64,000 bases of DNA, taken from the NCBI RefSeq assembly GCF_006716885.1, contig NZ_VFPU01000001.1:1674001-1738000 (forward strand), read 5' to 3'. The stretch is from Ornithinimicrobium humiphilum. Lineage in GTDB: Bacteria; Actinomycetota; Actinomycetes; Actinomycetales; Dermatophilaceae. Positions 8,218 to 16,180 of this stretch are shown here, one piece after another; the stretch's first letter is position 1, and every line of letters begins with the position of its first letter. The notes below the pieces were generated by a model. That model saw only the letters and a program-made list of their open reading frames with translations. It made no database searches and was not told the origin of the DNA. The position numbers and the translations under genes were made by a program.

Positions 8218-9311
8218 GCGGGCCGGCAGTCCTCGGGGTCGACCTCGGCGACGTGGCGCGCGAAGGTCTCCAGGCAGTCGTTGATGGTCACGGCCAGGGC
8301 CCCGAGCAGGACGTCGTCCAGACCGTCACCGGTGGCCTCGCGGGTGCAGGCCAGCATCTCCTCGAGCTCGTGCTTGGTCTCGCCGAAGATCTCGGGCTCG
8401 CACTGGGCCTTCTCGGGATCGGCGAAGATCGCCGAGGCCCGGCGCATGGCCCGCACCGCGTGCAGCCGCGCCGAGATACCGGCCCGGTCCTCCGGCGCGC
8501 TGGACTGGGCCATCACCACGCCGACCGCCATGAGGGTGGCCGAGCAGCGGTTCACCGCCTCCGCACGGTCCAGGATCGCCTCGCGGCGCTCGGTGTGCAG
8601 CCGGGCGCGCGGGTTGCCCTTCTCGGCGCGCCGGGCGTCGATGATGGCCGACCGCAGTCGCGTCTGCACGTCCTCCAGCGCGACCACGTTGGCGTGCATC
8701 TCGTCGCCGCGCCTGTCCGCGGCGTCGGGGTCGTCGCGGTTGCGGCGCTGGTCCTCGAGCAGGTCGGCGTAGTTGGCCATCTGCCTGGACAGCAGGGTGA
8801 GGGTCTCGTCGGCGGCCGGCTCGATCTCGTCCTCGCCGAGCGGGGCGAAGAGCAGGGCGTTCACGAGCGCCCCGACGATCGCGCCCAGCGGCAGCTGCAC
8901 GAGGTAGCCGAGCGCCATCGGCTCGGGGTTGGCGCCGCCGGCCGCGAGGACGAAGAGGCCGGCCAGTGGCGCCCAAGTCCCGTGCAGCCCGAAGACCCGG
9001 ATGGAGCCGAGCAGGAAGCACAGGGCGATGGTCACGGCCACCGTCACGGAGTTGGCCCAGGAGATGCTCTGCGCGGCGATCGCGACGGCGACCCCGACGC
9101 CCACGGCGCCGGTGACCTGGAAGGTCTCCTTGATCGAGTCGGCGACGGCGAGGCCGACGACGGTGAAGGCGCCGAGCGCCGCGTAGTACTTGTACTCGTC
9201 GATCGGCGGGGGGAGCAGGGAACCGAGGTAGTAGGCCAGGCCGCACGCGACGGCACCCTTGAGGGCCACCTTGATCACGCGGGCGCCCAGCATCGCCAGC
9301 AGGGGGGACAT
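8214..9311 (-). CDS. FUSC-family / aromatic acid exporter-like membrane protein
   Basis: 365 residues. The N-terminal half has six hydrophobic segments (GAVACGLAYYLGSLL, YYAALGAFTVVGLAVADS, ... LGSIRVFGLHGTWAPLAGLFVLA) typical of the ArAE/FUSC family linked to aromatic acid efflux. The C-terminal half is a charged, helical cytoplasmic domain (RRNRDDPDAADRRGDEMH, then AEAVNRCSATLMAVGVVMAQ). ATG 9309-9311 gives the normal short N-terminus. It is divergent from the UdgX gene. Confidence 0.82.
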   Translation of the reverse strand: MSPLLAMLGARVIKVALKGAVACGLAYYLGSLLPPPIDEYKYYAALGAFTVVGLAVADSIKETFQVTGAVGVGVAVAIAAQSISWANSVTVAVTIALCFLLGSIRVFGLHGTWAPLAGLFVLAAGGANPEPMALGYLVQLPLGAIVGALVNALLFAPLGEDEIEPAADETLTLLSRQMANYADLLEDQRRNRDDPDAADRRGDEMHANVVALEDVQTRLRSAIIDARRAEKGNPRARLHTERREAILDRAEAVNRCSATLMAVGVVMAQSSAPEDRAGISARLHAVRAMRRASAIFADPEKAQCEPEIFGETKHELEEMLACTREATGDGLDDVLLGALAVTINDCLETFARHVAEVDPEDCRPA

Positions 9312-9439
9312 CCGGACACCGTCCCACGAGACGCCGGCCGTCGCACGGCAACCCTTCCGGGCCGGTGGCGTCCGACGTCGCGCTGAGCTGTGCCCGGGCG
9401 CACGATGAGGGGAACGACAGACCGGGAGCGAGGTAGGAC

Positions 9440-10058
9440 GTGGACGACGAGGTGACGGACGCCGGACCCTGGGTGCCACGCCGGCCCACCGTGCGCGGGC
9501 TGCGACGGGCAGCGCAGGACTGCCGCGGGTGCGAGCTGTGGGAGGACGCGACCCAGGCCGTGCTGCTGGAGGGGTCGGCCGCCGCCCGCATCGTGCTCGT
9601 GGGGGAGCAGCCCGGTGACCGGGAGGACCGGCAGGGCGAGCCCTTCGTCGGCCCCGCCGGACAGGTGCTCTCGGACGCCCTGGTGCAGGCCGGGCTGGAC
9701 CGGTCCGAGGTCTACCTGACCAACGCCGTGAAGCACTTCCGCCACCGCGAGACGGGGAAGCGGCGCATCCACCAGGCGCCGGAGCTGAGGCACCTCGTCG
9801 CCTGCCACCCGTGGCTGGAGGCGGAGCTGACCGTGGTCGACCCCGACGTGGTGGTCTGCCTGGGAGCCTCCGCCGGCCGGGCGGTGCTCGGCCGGCCGGT
9901 CCGGATCGGGGCCGAGCGTGGCACCGTGCTGGAGGGGCCGGACGGACGCGCCACCGTGATCACCACCCACCGTCCGCGGTCCTGCGCCGGCGGGCGCACG
10001 GCGGCTACGAGGAGCTGGTCGCCGACCTGCGCACCGCTGGCGCGGCGGGGGTCCCTGA
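9440..10058 (+). pseudogene. UdgX uracil-DNA glycosylase, two apparent frameshifts
   Basis: UdgX excises uracil from DNA and becomes covalently trapped on the abasic site through a His in a KRRIH loop. Here RGCELWEDATQAVL, GEQPGD, EPFVGPAGQ and GKRRIHQAP are all present. The frame fails after TTH at 9968: one missing C at 9970-9971 turns THPSAVLRRRAHGGYEELV into nonsense. A second missing base in the five-G run at 10047-10051 would bring the TGA at 10056-10058 into frame. With both restored the gene is 621 nt (206 residues), the family length. GTG 9440 is preceded by GAGCGAGGTAGG. Sequence error seems likelier than a pseudogene. Confidence 0.82.
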
Positions 10059-10111
10059 GCGGCCGTCCCGATCGGCGCGCGTCGACCGTGACGCGCTCCT
10101 ACGATGCAGCG

Positions 10112-10576
10112 ATGACGCGCATCGCAGACCTCGCCGAACAGCTCGCCGACCTCGCCCAGCGCCGCGGCCTGACCGTGGCCGCGGCGGAGTCCCTGACCGG
10201 GGGAGCGGTGTCCTCGGCCATGGCCGCCGGCCCCGAAGCCAGCGAGTGGTACCGGGGCGCCGTGGTCGCCTACTCGCCCGGGGTGAAGTTCGAGGTGCTC
10301 GGCGTCACGCCCGGTCCGCTCGTGACGGCCCGGTGCGCCGAAGAGCTGTCGACGGGCGTGGCCCGGCTGCTGGGCGCCACCGCCGCCGTGTCCACGACCG
10401 GGGTCGGCGGCCCGGACCCGGAGGAGGGCGAGGAGCCGGGCACCCTCTACATCGGGGTGACGGTGCCCGACGGCACGAGCACCTACCGGGTGGAGCTCGA
10501 CGGCCCGCCCGAGGAGGTCGTCGAGCGGTCGACCGAGCGGGCCCTGGAGCTGCTGATCGAGGCGCTGAAGGAGTAG
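10112..10576 (+). CDS. CinA C-terminal domain protein (NMN deamidase family)
   Basis: 154 residues. This is the stand-alone CinA C-terminal domain, which in characterised relatives deamidates nicotinamide mononucleotide in pyridine nucleotide salvage. VAAAESLTGGAVSSAMAAG contains the conserved E-S-x-T-G-G motif, followed by YRGAVVAYSPGVKFEVLGV and STTGVGGPDP, both typical. ATG 10112 begins the conserved domain. The open frame continues upstream only because it reads through the frameshifted udgX, so there is no real fusion. Confidence 0.87.
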   Translation: MTRIADLAEQLADLAQRRGLTVAAAESLTGGAVSSAMAAGPEASEWYRGAVVAYSPGVKFEVLGVTPGPLVTARCAEELSTGVARLLGATAAVSTTGVGGPDPEEGEEPGTLYIGVTVPDGTSTYRVELDGPPEEVVERSTERALELLIEALKE

Positions 10577-10587
10577 CCCACGGCATA

Positions 10588-10615
10588 CTAAAGAAGTCTT
10601 GCTAAAGGAGTCTTG
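10588..10615. promoter_or_regulatory. tandem 14-bp operator repeat
   Basis: CTAAAGAAGTCTTG is followed without a gap by CTAAAGGAGTCTTG (one difference). Each copy is a near-palindrome around AAG...CTT. The pair sits directly before the ArsR-like regulator, and the second copy covers the only Shine-Dalgarno-like AAAGGAG, so repressor binding would block transcription and probably the ribosome site region. Confidence 0.6.
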
Positions 10616-10623
10616 AGTATGTA

Positions 10624-11214
10624 GTGTCCACTTCCGTGGACCCGTTGCGCATCTCCGACCCCGAGCGCATCCGCGCGCTCGCCCATCCCGTCCGGCTGGC
10701 GCTGCTCGACGTCCTGCGCGACGTCGGCGAGGCCACGGCGACCGAGTGCGCCGAGCGGGTGGGGGAGTCGGTGGCCAGTTGCTCCTTCCACCTGCGGATG
10801 CTGGAGAAGTACGGCTACATCGAGCGGGCCGAGCAGCGCGGGCGCGAGAAGCCGTGGCGGGTCCGGCACGCCGGCGCGGCGATGGACGCCCGGCCCGACC
10901 CGGAGGTGCCCGGCTCGCTGCACGCGGTGCAGGAGCTCGCGGCGCTGACGGTCGCCCGCGAGGCCGAGCGCGTCACCCGCTTCCTGTCGGCGGCCGACAC
11001 CGAGCCCGAGGAGTGGCTGCAGGCCATCACGATCTCGACCGGAGGGTTCTGGGCGACGGCCGAGGAGCTGCGCAGCCTCAGCGAGCAGGTCCAGCACCTT
11101 CTCGACCGGTTCGCCGGCCGCTCGGACGACCCGTCGAAGCGGCCGGAGGGCGCGCGTCACGCCCGCCTGTTCGCGGCCGTCAACCCCGACCCGCTGCCCT
11201 CCGAGGAGCGCTGA
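10624..11214 (+). CDS. ArsR-like winged-helix regulator
   Basis: 196 residues from GTG 10624; the ATG at 10618 is followed at once by a stop. The N-terminal winged helix is clear: IRALAHPVRLALLDVLRDV, then TATECAERVGESVASCSFHLRMLEKYGYIERA (first 85 residues). The C-terminal half is helical and probably dimerises or senses a ligand. It ends one base before the MFS gene, so the two form an operon, most likely an autorepressed efflux unit acting through the tandem repeat upstream. Confidence 0.88.
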   Translation: MSTSVDPLRISDPERIRALAHPVRLALLDVLRDVGEATATECAERVGESVASCSFHLRMLEKYGYIERAEQRGREKPWRVRHAGAAMDARPDPEVPGSLHAVQELAALTVAREAERVTRFLSAADTEPEEWLQAITISTGGFWATAEELRSLSEQVQHLLDRFAGRSDDPSKRPEGARHARLFAAVNPDPLPSEER

Positions 11215-11215
11215 G

Positions 11216-12493
11216 ATGGCCGCCCCCGCTCCCGTGACCACGGCCGGCGCGACGCGGTGGCACCGCCGTCGCCCTGCCGCCTGGGTGCACCCGGCCTTCC
11301 GCCGGCTGACCCTCGCCTGGCTCTTCACCAACCTCGCCGACAGCGCGCTCTACCTCATGGTCGCGGTCTGGGTGAAGGAGCTCAGCGGCTCGGACGGCGC
11401 GGCCGCGATGGTCTTCGTCATGCTGGGGCTGCCGGCCATCATCGCGCCCGTGCTGGGGCAGGTCGCCGACCGCTTCTCGCGGCGCCGGCTGCTCGTGGTC
11501 TCCAACGTCCTCGTCGCCGGCGTCGTGGCCACCCTGGTGCTCGTCGACTCGGCCTCGTGGCTCTGGCTGCTCTACACCGTGATCGTCGTCTACGGGGCGA
11601 TGGGCTACCTCAGCGCCGCGGCCCAGGCCGGTCTGGTCCGCGACATCCTGCCCGACGAGCACCTGGCCTCGGGCAACGGCCTGCTGACCTCCGTCGACCA
11701 GGCGCTGCGGCTGATCTCGCCGGTCCTCGGCACCGGCCTCTACGCGCTCGTCGGCCCACGCTCGGTCGTGGCCCTGACGGTGGTCTGCTTCCTGCTGACC
11801 GCCCTGGCGCTCATGACCCTCAAGGTCGTCGAGTCGCCGCCGGAGCCGGCGTCCGAGCGGGGCGGCTACCTCCACGAGGTCTCGGCGGGGTTCCGGCACC
11901 TGGTCCGCACCCCGGGCCTGGGGCGGCTGACGCTGCTCCTGGGGCTGGTGTGCGCCGCGACCGGCCTGGTCAACGCGGCCGTCTTCCCCGCCCTCGAGCA
12001 GGGGCTCGGGCTGCCGGCGTCGGCGCTCGGCGCCCTGGTGAGCATGCAGGGCATCGGCGCGGTGACCGGTGGGCTCTCCTCGGCCTGGGCGATCGGCCGC
12101 TGGGGGGAGGCGCGCACCTTCGCCGCCGGCGCGGGGCTGCTCGCCCTGGGCTTCCTGCCGGTCCTGGGCACGAGCACCGTGCTCGTGGGGGTCGGTCTGG
12201 TCGTCCTGGGCTTCGGGGTGACGTGGGCGGTCGTGGCCTTCATGGTCCTGCGTCAGCGCCTCACCCCGCCCCGGCTGCAGGGCCGCACCAACGCCGCCGC
12301 CAACGTCGCGGTCAACCTGCCGCAGACGGCGACGACGGCGGTCGCGGCGGCCGTCCTCGCCGTCGTCGACTACCGCATCCTCGTGGCCGTCACGGTCGTG
12401 GCCACGGCCATCGCGGCCCTCGCCGCGCTCCGACGCACGCCCGAGCCCAAGGTCGCGACGGACCAGGCGGGGGAGCCGACCGTCCCCGGGTGA
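11216..12493 (+). CDS. MFS transporter, likely drug efflux
   Basis: 425 residues with about 12 hydrophobic helices. Family marks include LFTNLADSALYLMVAVWVKEL in helix 1 and GQVADRFSRRRLLV, the MFS motif A loop between helices 2 and 3. Two six-helix halves are joined by a cytoplasmic loop (ESPPEPASERGGYLHEVSAG). It follows its probable regulator by one base. The substrate cannot be read from sequence; small-molecule efflux is inferred from the regulator-transporter pairing. Confidence 0.87.
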   Translation: MAAPAPVTTAGATRWHRRRPAAWVHPAFRRLTLAWLFTNLADSALYLMVAVWVKELSGSDGAAAMVFVMLGLPAIIAPVLGQVADRFSRRRLLVVSNVLVAGVVATLVLVDSASWLWLLYTVIVVYGAMGYLSAAAQAGLVRDILPDEHLASGNGLLTSVDQALRLISPVLGTGLYALVGPRSVVALTVVCFLLTALALMTLKVVESPPEPASERGGYLHEVSAGFRHLVRTPGLGRLTLLLGLVCAATGLVNAAVFPALEQGLGLPASALGALVSMQGIGAVTGGLSSAWAIGRWGEARTFAAGAGLLALGFLPVLGTSTVLVGVGLVVLGFGVTWAVVAFMVLRQRLTPPRLQGRTNAAANVAVNLPQTATTAVAAAVLAVVDYRILVAVTVVATAIAALAALRRTPEPKVATDQAGEPTVPG

Positions 12494-12549
12494 GCGGGAA
12501 GCGCCACCGGTCGTCGGGTGCCTCCGGGCGGAATGGCACAGTGTGACCC

Positions 12550-13461
12550 ATGGCAGACGGCAGTGCGCAGGTGCGGGTGTGGGTCGACGGCCGGATCGTG
12601 GGCGACGAGCCCGCCTTCTCCGCCCTCGACCACGGCATCACGGTCGGTGACGGCGTCTTCGAGACCGGCAAGGTCGTCGACGGCGTGCTCTTCGCCGCCT
12701 CCCGCCACCACGCCCGGATGGAGCGCTCCCTCGCCGGGCTCGGGCTCCCGGCCCTCGACCGGGAGCGCCTGCAGGAGGGGATCGACGCCGTCCTCGCCCT
12801 GGGGCCGCTGCCCTTCGGTCGGCTGCGCTACACCGTCACGGCCGGCCCCGGGCCGCTGGGGAGCGACCGCACGCCCGGGCGTGCGACATACCTCGTCACC
12901 GCCTCGGAGGTGCCGCACCCGCCCACGGAGACCTCGGTCGCCGTCGTGCCGTGGGCCCGTAACGAGGTGGGTGCCCTCGCCGGGCTGAAGACCACCTCCT
13001 ACGCCGACAACGTCGTGGCCCTCGCCGCGGCGAAGCGCGCCGGGGCCGCCGAGGCGCTGCTGCCCAACACGACCGGTGCGCTGTGCGAGGGGACGGGCTC
13101 CAACGTCTTCGTGGTCGTCGACGGGGTGGTGCTGACCCCGTCGCTGGCGAGCGGACCGCTGGCCGGCGTGACCCGTGAGCTGACGATCGAGTGGCTGCGC
13201 GACGAGGGGGTGGACGTCGTCGAGGACGTGCTGCCGATGACGATCCTCGACGACGCCGACGAGGTGTGGATCACCTCGAGCGTGCGCGACGTCTGCGCGG
13301 TGACCCGCATCGAGGTCTCCGGGCCGGCGACGCTCGGCACCGGCGTCACCCTTCCCGCGCCGACCGTGACCCCGCGCGTCGTCGGGGACGGCCCCGGGCC
13401 GATGGCCCGCTTCGCCCAGGACGTCTTCGCCCGTCGCAGCGCCGCCGACATGGACCCCTGA
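12550..13461 (+). CDS. class IV PLP aminotransferase
   Basis: 303 residues, fold type IV PLP enzyme (branched-chain aminotransferase, D-amino acid aminotransferase or aminodeoxychorismate lyase group). DHGITVGDGVFET is the N-terminal signature. GLKTTSYADNVVA contains the Lys that binds PLP. EGTGSNVFVVVDG and GPLAGVTRELTIEW form the phosphate-binding C-terminal half. Substrate is not decided; no pabA or pabB lies beside it. ATG 12550 follows the MFS gene by 56 bp. Confidence 0.85.
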   Translation: MADGSAQVRVWVDGRIVGDEPAFSALDHGITVGDGVFETGKVVDGVLFAASRHHARMERSLAGLGLPALDRERLQEGIDAVLALGPLPFGRLRYTVTAGPGPLGSDRTPGRATYLVTASEVPHPPTETSVAVVPWARNEVGALAGLKTTSYADNVVALAAAKRAGAAEALLPNTTGALCEGTGSNVFVVVDGVVLTPSLASGPLAGVTRELTIEWLRDEGVDVVEDVLPMTILDDADEVWITSSVRDVCAVTRIEVSGPATLGTGVTLPAPTVTPRVVGDGPGPMARFAQDVFARRSAADMDP

Positions 13462-13469
13462 CCCTCGAT

Positions 13470-13498
13470 TTCGCACGTCGGGGCGAGGCCGGTACAGT
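13470..13498 (+). promoter_or_regulatory. promoter of tRNA-Val
   Basis: TTCGCA (13470-13475) and TACAGT (13493-13498) are separated by 17 bases and end 28 bases before the mature tRNA, a normal arrangement for a housekeeping sigma promoter. Confidence 0.55.
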
Positions 13499-13526
13499 AT
13501 GTCCTCGCGCCCGCAGGGTGCACCGA

Positions 13527-13603
13527 GGACGTGTAGCTCAGTTGGTTAGAGCGTTCGCTTCACACGCGAGAGGTCAGGGGTTCGAGTCCCTTCACGTCCA
13601 CCA
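13527..13603 (+). tRNA. tRNA-Val (anticodon CAC)
   Basis: The acceptor stem GGACGTG pairs fully with CACGTCC at 13593-13599. The D arm contains AGCTCAGTTGG, the anticodon loop is TTCACAC with anticodon CAC, and the T arm has GGTTCGAGTCC. Discriminator A and an encoded CCA follow. It reads GUG valine codons. The gene stands alone between the aminotransferase and the convergent rifampin-transferase gene. Confidence 0.97.
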
Positions 13604-13609
13604 CCGATC

Positions 13610-13638
13610 ACGGCCCGACCAGCGCACTGGCGGGCCGT
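13610..13638 (+). terminator. tRNA terminator hairpin
   Basis: ACGGCCCG pairs perfectly with CGGGCCGT around an inner CCAG/CTGG stem, seven bases past the CCA end. This is a strong intrinsic terminator, possibly shared with the convergent gene at 13659. Confidence 0.75.
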
Positions 13639-13658
13639 TCGTCGTTCCCGGGCCCTGC

Positions 13659-14609
13659 TCAGTCGTCCATCGCCTCGATGCCCAGCTCCTTGAGCTCGGC
13701 GGCGTTCCGGCGGATGCGTTCGACGACCTCGGGGTCGGGGAGCGGGAACCCGCTGACCTCCTCGACGACCCGCACCGGCTCGGTGGTGCGGTAGGAGCGC
13801 GTGGGGTTGCCGGGGAACTTCTTGTCCGTGACGTTGGGGTCGTCGTAGATCGGGCCGAGCGGCTCGACCCGGTAGACCCGCGGCGGGCCGTCCCCCTGCG
13901 CGATCGCCGCCGCGAGCGGGGCGCCGTGCTCGGACGCCGTGAGGTAGACGTGCCGCGACCGCTTGCCCGAGCCGTAGTTGGTGCCCCACCCCGGCGTGAG
14001 CAGGTCGCTCGGGTGCAGGTCGGCCCGTGTGCCGTGGAAGAAGGGCCCCGGGTCCTCGGCAGGCCTGGGCTCCGGTGCGGGGTCGCGGATCATGCCGTCG
14101 AGCCGCTGCATGAGCCCGGCGACCCGCGTCCTGCCCGCAGGGGCGCGGGGGTAGCGCTCCAGCACCTCCCGGACGGCGGGCGTCACGAGCCTCGCGGCGC
14201 GGTGGAGCACGTACTCGGCCACGACCGGGTCGTCGCCGCGGGCGAGCTCGGCCGCGCGGGCGGCCTGGGCCGCCGCACCGAGGATGTGCCGCACCTGCGT
14301 CGCCTCGGCCAGCGGGTGCAGGTATGCCGCAGCCGCCGCGTCGCCGGCTGCCGTCGCCGCGTGCGAGGCGGCCTCCGTCGGTGCCTCCCGCGCGGCCCGG
14401 TGCGCGTCGACCGCCGCGGTGCGCTGGAGGTTCGAGCGCGGGGCACCCTCGGCGAAGAGCCGGGCCGCCTCCAGCGCTGCCGCCGGGCGTGGATCGTCGG
14501 GCAGGGCCCGCTCGGCGATCACGAGGGTCGGCGTCGCGCAGGCCAGGGCGTAGGCGACCACGGCGCGCAGCTCGTCGTCGGTCAGCTCGACGGCTCTGGA
14601 TGGGGTCAT
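13659..14609 (-). CDS. rifampin ADP-ribosyltransferase (Arr) fused to an immunity-like helical domain
   Basis: 316 residues. From about residue 185 the protein is Arr, which ADP-ribosylates rifamycins from NAD: PFFHGTRADLHPSDLLTPGWGTNY, HVYLTAS, RVYRVEP and DDPNVTDKKFPGNPTRSYRT are nearly unchanged from characterised enzymes. The first ~140 residues are a separate Ala-rich helical domain (LTDDELRAVVAYALACA, DDPRPAAALEAARLFAEG, then HAATAAGDAAAAAYLHPLAEATQVRHILGAAA). This resembles small 'putative immunity protein' domains. Stand-alone Arr is about 140 residues, so this is an N-terminal fusion. It follows the GNAT gene by one base, suggesting an operon. Confidence 0.85.
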   Translation of the reverse strand: MTPSRAVELTDDELRAVVAYALACATPTLVIAERALPDDPRPAAALEAARLFAEGAPRSNLQRTAAVDAHRAAREAPTEAASHAATAAGDAAAAAYLHPLAEATQVRHILGAAAQAARAAELARGDDPVVAEYVLHRAARLVTPAVREVLERYPRAPAGRTRVAGLMQRLDGMIRDPAPEPRPAEDPGPFFHGTRADLHPSDLLTPGWGTNYGSGKRSRHVYLTASEHGAPLAAAIAQGDGPPRVYRVEPLGPIYDDPNVTDKKFPGNPTRSYRTTEPVRVVEEVSGFPLPDPEVVERIRRNAAELKELGIEAMDD

Positions 14610-14610
14610 C

Positions 14611-15075
14611 TCAGAGCTCCTTGGTCAGGAAGACGCTGTGGGGGTCCTCGCGGTAGGTCCCGAAGGGAGAGCAGTCGGTGAAACCGGCCTTTCGGTAGAG
14701 CGCCCGAGCCGGTGCGAAGAAGCCCATGCTGCCGGTCTCGAGGGAGACGCGACGGATGCCGCGGGCCTGAGCATCGGTCAGCAGGTGGGAGAGCATCCGC
14801 GCGGCGATGCCCTGCCCGCGCCGCCGGGGATCGGTCCGCATGCTCTTCAGCTCCTCGTGCCCGTCCTCCACACGGGCGAGCGCGCCGGTGCCGACGAGGA
14901 CTTCGTCAACGCGCGCGACCCAGAGCCGGACGTCGGGCCCCTGCAGCTGACCGAGGTCGAGGGCGTGGCGGCTCTCCGCAGGTGCGGTCGGCGCCAGCTC
15001 GTCCAGGTGACCCTGGAGGAAGGCGGGCAGCTGCGGGTCGTCGAAGTCGGCGCGGGTGATGCTCAGCACCGGCAC
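14611..15075 (-). CDS. GNAT-family N-acetyltransferase
   Basis: 154 residues from GTG 15073-15075, which has GGAGGC six bases upstream. The acetyl-CoA loop is SMRTDPRRRGQGIAARMLSHLL, in the Q/R-x-x-G-x-G/A position of the fold, and the C-terminal strand FFAPARALYRKAGF is typical. The substrate is unknown. The stop lies one base before the Arr fusion start, so the two are probably co-transcribed and may both act on small molecules or antibiotics. Confidence 0.88.
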   Translation of the reverse strand: MPVLSITRADFDDPQLPAFLQGHLDELAPTAPAESRHALDLGQLQGPDVRLWVARVDEVLVGTGALARVEDGHEELKSMRTDPRRRGQGIAARMLSHLLTDAQARGIRRVSLETGSMGFFAPARALYRKAGFTDCSPFGTYREDPHSVFLTKEL

Positions 15076-15143
15076 ATCCTGCCTCCGCCCCGGCCCGGAC
15101 CGCCAGGTGCCGGAGGCCAGGGCGCGATCCTGGGTGCGGTCGG

Positions 15144-16121
15144 TCAGCGCGGGCGCTCCAGGCGCCGGGCACGGTGATCGGCGACGGCGCGGGCGGCGTC
15201 CGCGGCGGCGAGGTCGGCGTTGATCCAGGCGCCCACGTGATTGCCGTGGGCGGCCGAGGCCATGAGGGTCATGGAGATGTCCGTGGCGTTGCCGGCCGCG
15301 AAGACGCCAGGCCTGGCCGTGGCGCCGTTGGGGTCGACCCGGACGACCGACCCGAACGTCAGACCATTCACCTCGAACGGCTCGGGCTCGATGCCGAGCG
15401 GGGCGAGGAAGTCCGCACGGGCGTGCGGCTGCGACGCGACCACGATGGCGTCCCGCTCGAGGACGGACCCGTCGGCAAGACGCAGCCCGACGAGCGCGTC
15501 CCCCTGGGTGATGACCTCCTGCGGGGTGCCTGTCACGATGCGCACGCCGATGGCCCTCATCTTCTCCAGCTCGGCCTCCGGCATCTCGACCCCGTCGTGC
15601 ACGACCAGGACCACGTCGTCGGAGAGCTGGCGGAACAGCAGGCCCTGGTGGCTCGACATCGGCGTGGAACCGAGCACGGCGATCCTCTGGTCTCGCACCT
15701 CCCACCCGTGGCAGTAGGGACAGTGCAGGACGTCACGGCCCCATCGATCGGCGAGGCCGGGGACGTCGGGCAGCTCGTCGACGACGCCGCCGGTGACGAG
15801 GATGCGACGGGCGGTGACCCGGCTCCCACCGGCCGTGGTGACCACGAAGGAGTCCAGCTCGCCGCTCAGGTCGAGCACGCGGTCGTCGAGCACGTCGACG
15901 CCGTAGGTCGCCACCTCGTCCCGACCGATCTCGAGAAGTTCCGACGGGTTGACGCCTTCGCGACCCAGGTAGTTGTGGGCACCGCCGGCGGCGGCATTCC
16001 GGGGTTCGCCGGCGTCGATGACCAGCACCGAACGCCGTGACCGACACAGAGCCATCGCACCGCTGAGACCGGCGACACCACCACCGACCACCACGACGTC
16101 ATACGCCTTGTCCTCGCTCAT
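15144..16121 (-). CDS. FAD/NAD(P)-dependent oxidoreductase, thioredoxin reductase-like
   Basis: 325 residues. The FAD Rossmann motif VVVVGGGVAGLSGAMAL is at about residues 9-25, the redox site is CPYCHGWE near residue 137 (CxxC as in TrxB-like proteins), and the C-terminal FAD segment is GVFAAGNATDISMTLMASAAHG. The second Rossmann motif, normally GxGxxG, reads VLGSTPMSSHQG, so NADPH binding may be altered, as in ferredoxin-type or holomycin-type thiol oxidases. Start ATG 16119-16121. It is divergent from the XRE-cupin regulator. Confidence 0.87.
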   Translation of the reverse strand: MSEDKAYDVVVVGGGVAGLSGAMALCRSRRSVLVIDAGEPRNAAAGGAHNYLGREGVNPSELLEIGRDEVATYGVDVLDDRVLDLSGELDSFVVTTAGGSRVTARRILVTGGVVDELPDVPGLADRWGRDVLHCPYCHGWEVRDQRIAVLGSTPMSSHQGLLFRQLSDDVVLVVHDGVEMPEAELEKMRAIGVRIVTGTPQEVITQGDALVGLRLADGSVLERDAIVVASQPHARADFLAPLGIEPEPFEVNGLTFGSVVRVDPNGATARPGVFAAGNATDISMTLMASAAHGNHVGAWINADLAAADAARAVADHRARRLERPR

Positions 16122-16163
16122 ACGGGCATCGTGCGACCGGACCGGCCCACGAGTCAAACAATC

Positions 16164-16178
16164 TTGCTAAGGTGGCAA
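16164..16178. promoter_or_regulatory. inverted-repeat operator TTGCTA-N3-TGGCAA
   Basis: TTGCTAAGGTGGCAA is an imperfect palindrome (one mismatch) ending two bases before the ATG of the XRE-cupin gene. It includes the AAGG Shine-Dalgarno and lies 42 bp from the divergent flavoprotein start, so it could serve as the regulator's own operator. Confidence 0.5.
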
Positions 16179-16180
16179 AG

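Noticed and set aside
9440..10576. A UdgX-CinA fusion protein
   Set aside because: The continuous frame results from the frameshift in udgX. CinA has its own ATG at 10112 and a normal N-terminus there.
13191..14681. 496-codon plus-strand frame across the tRNA
   Set aside because: It reads through tRNA-Val and is antisense to the Arr fusion. No family matches.
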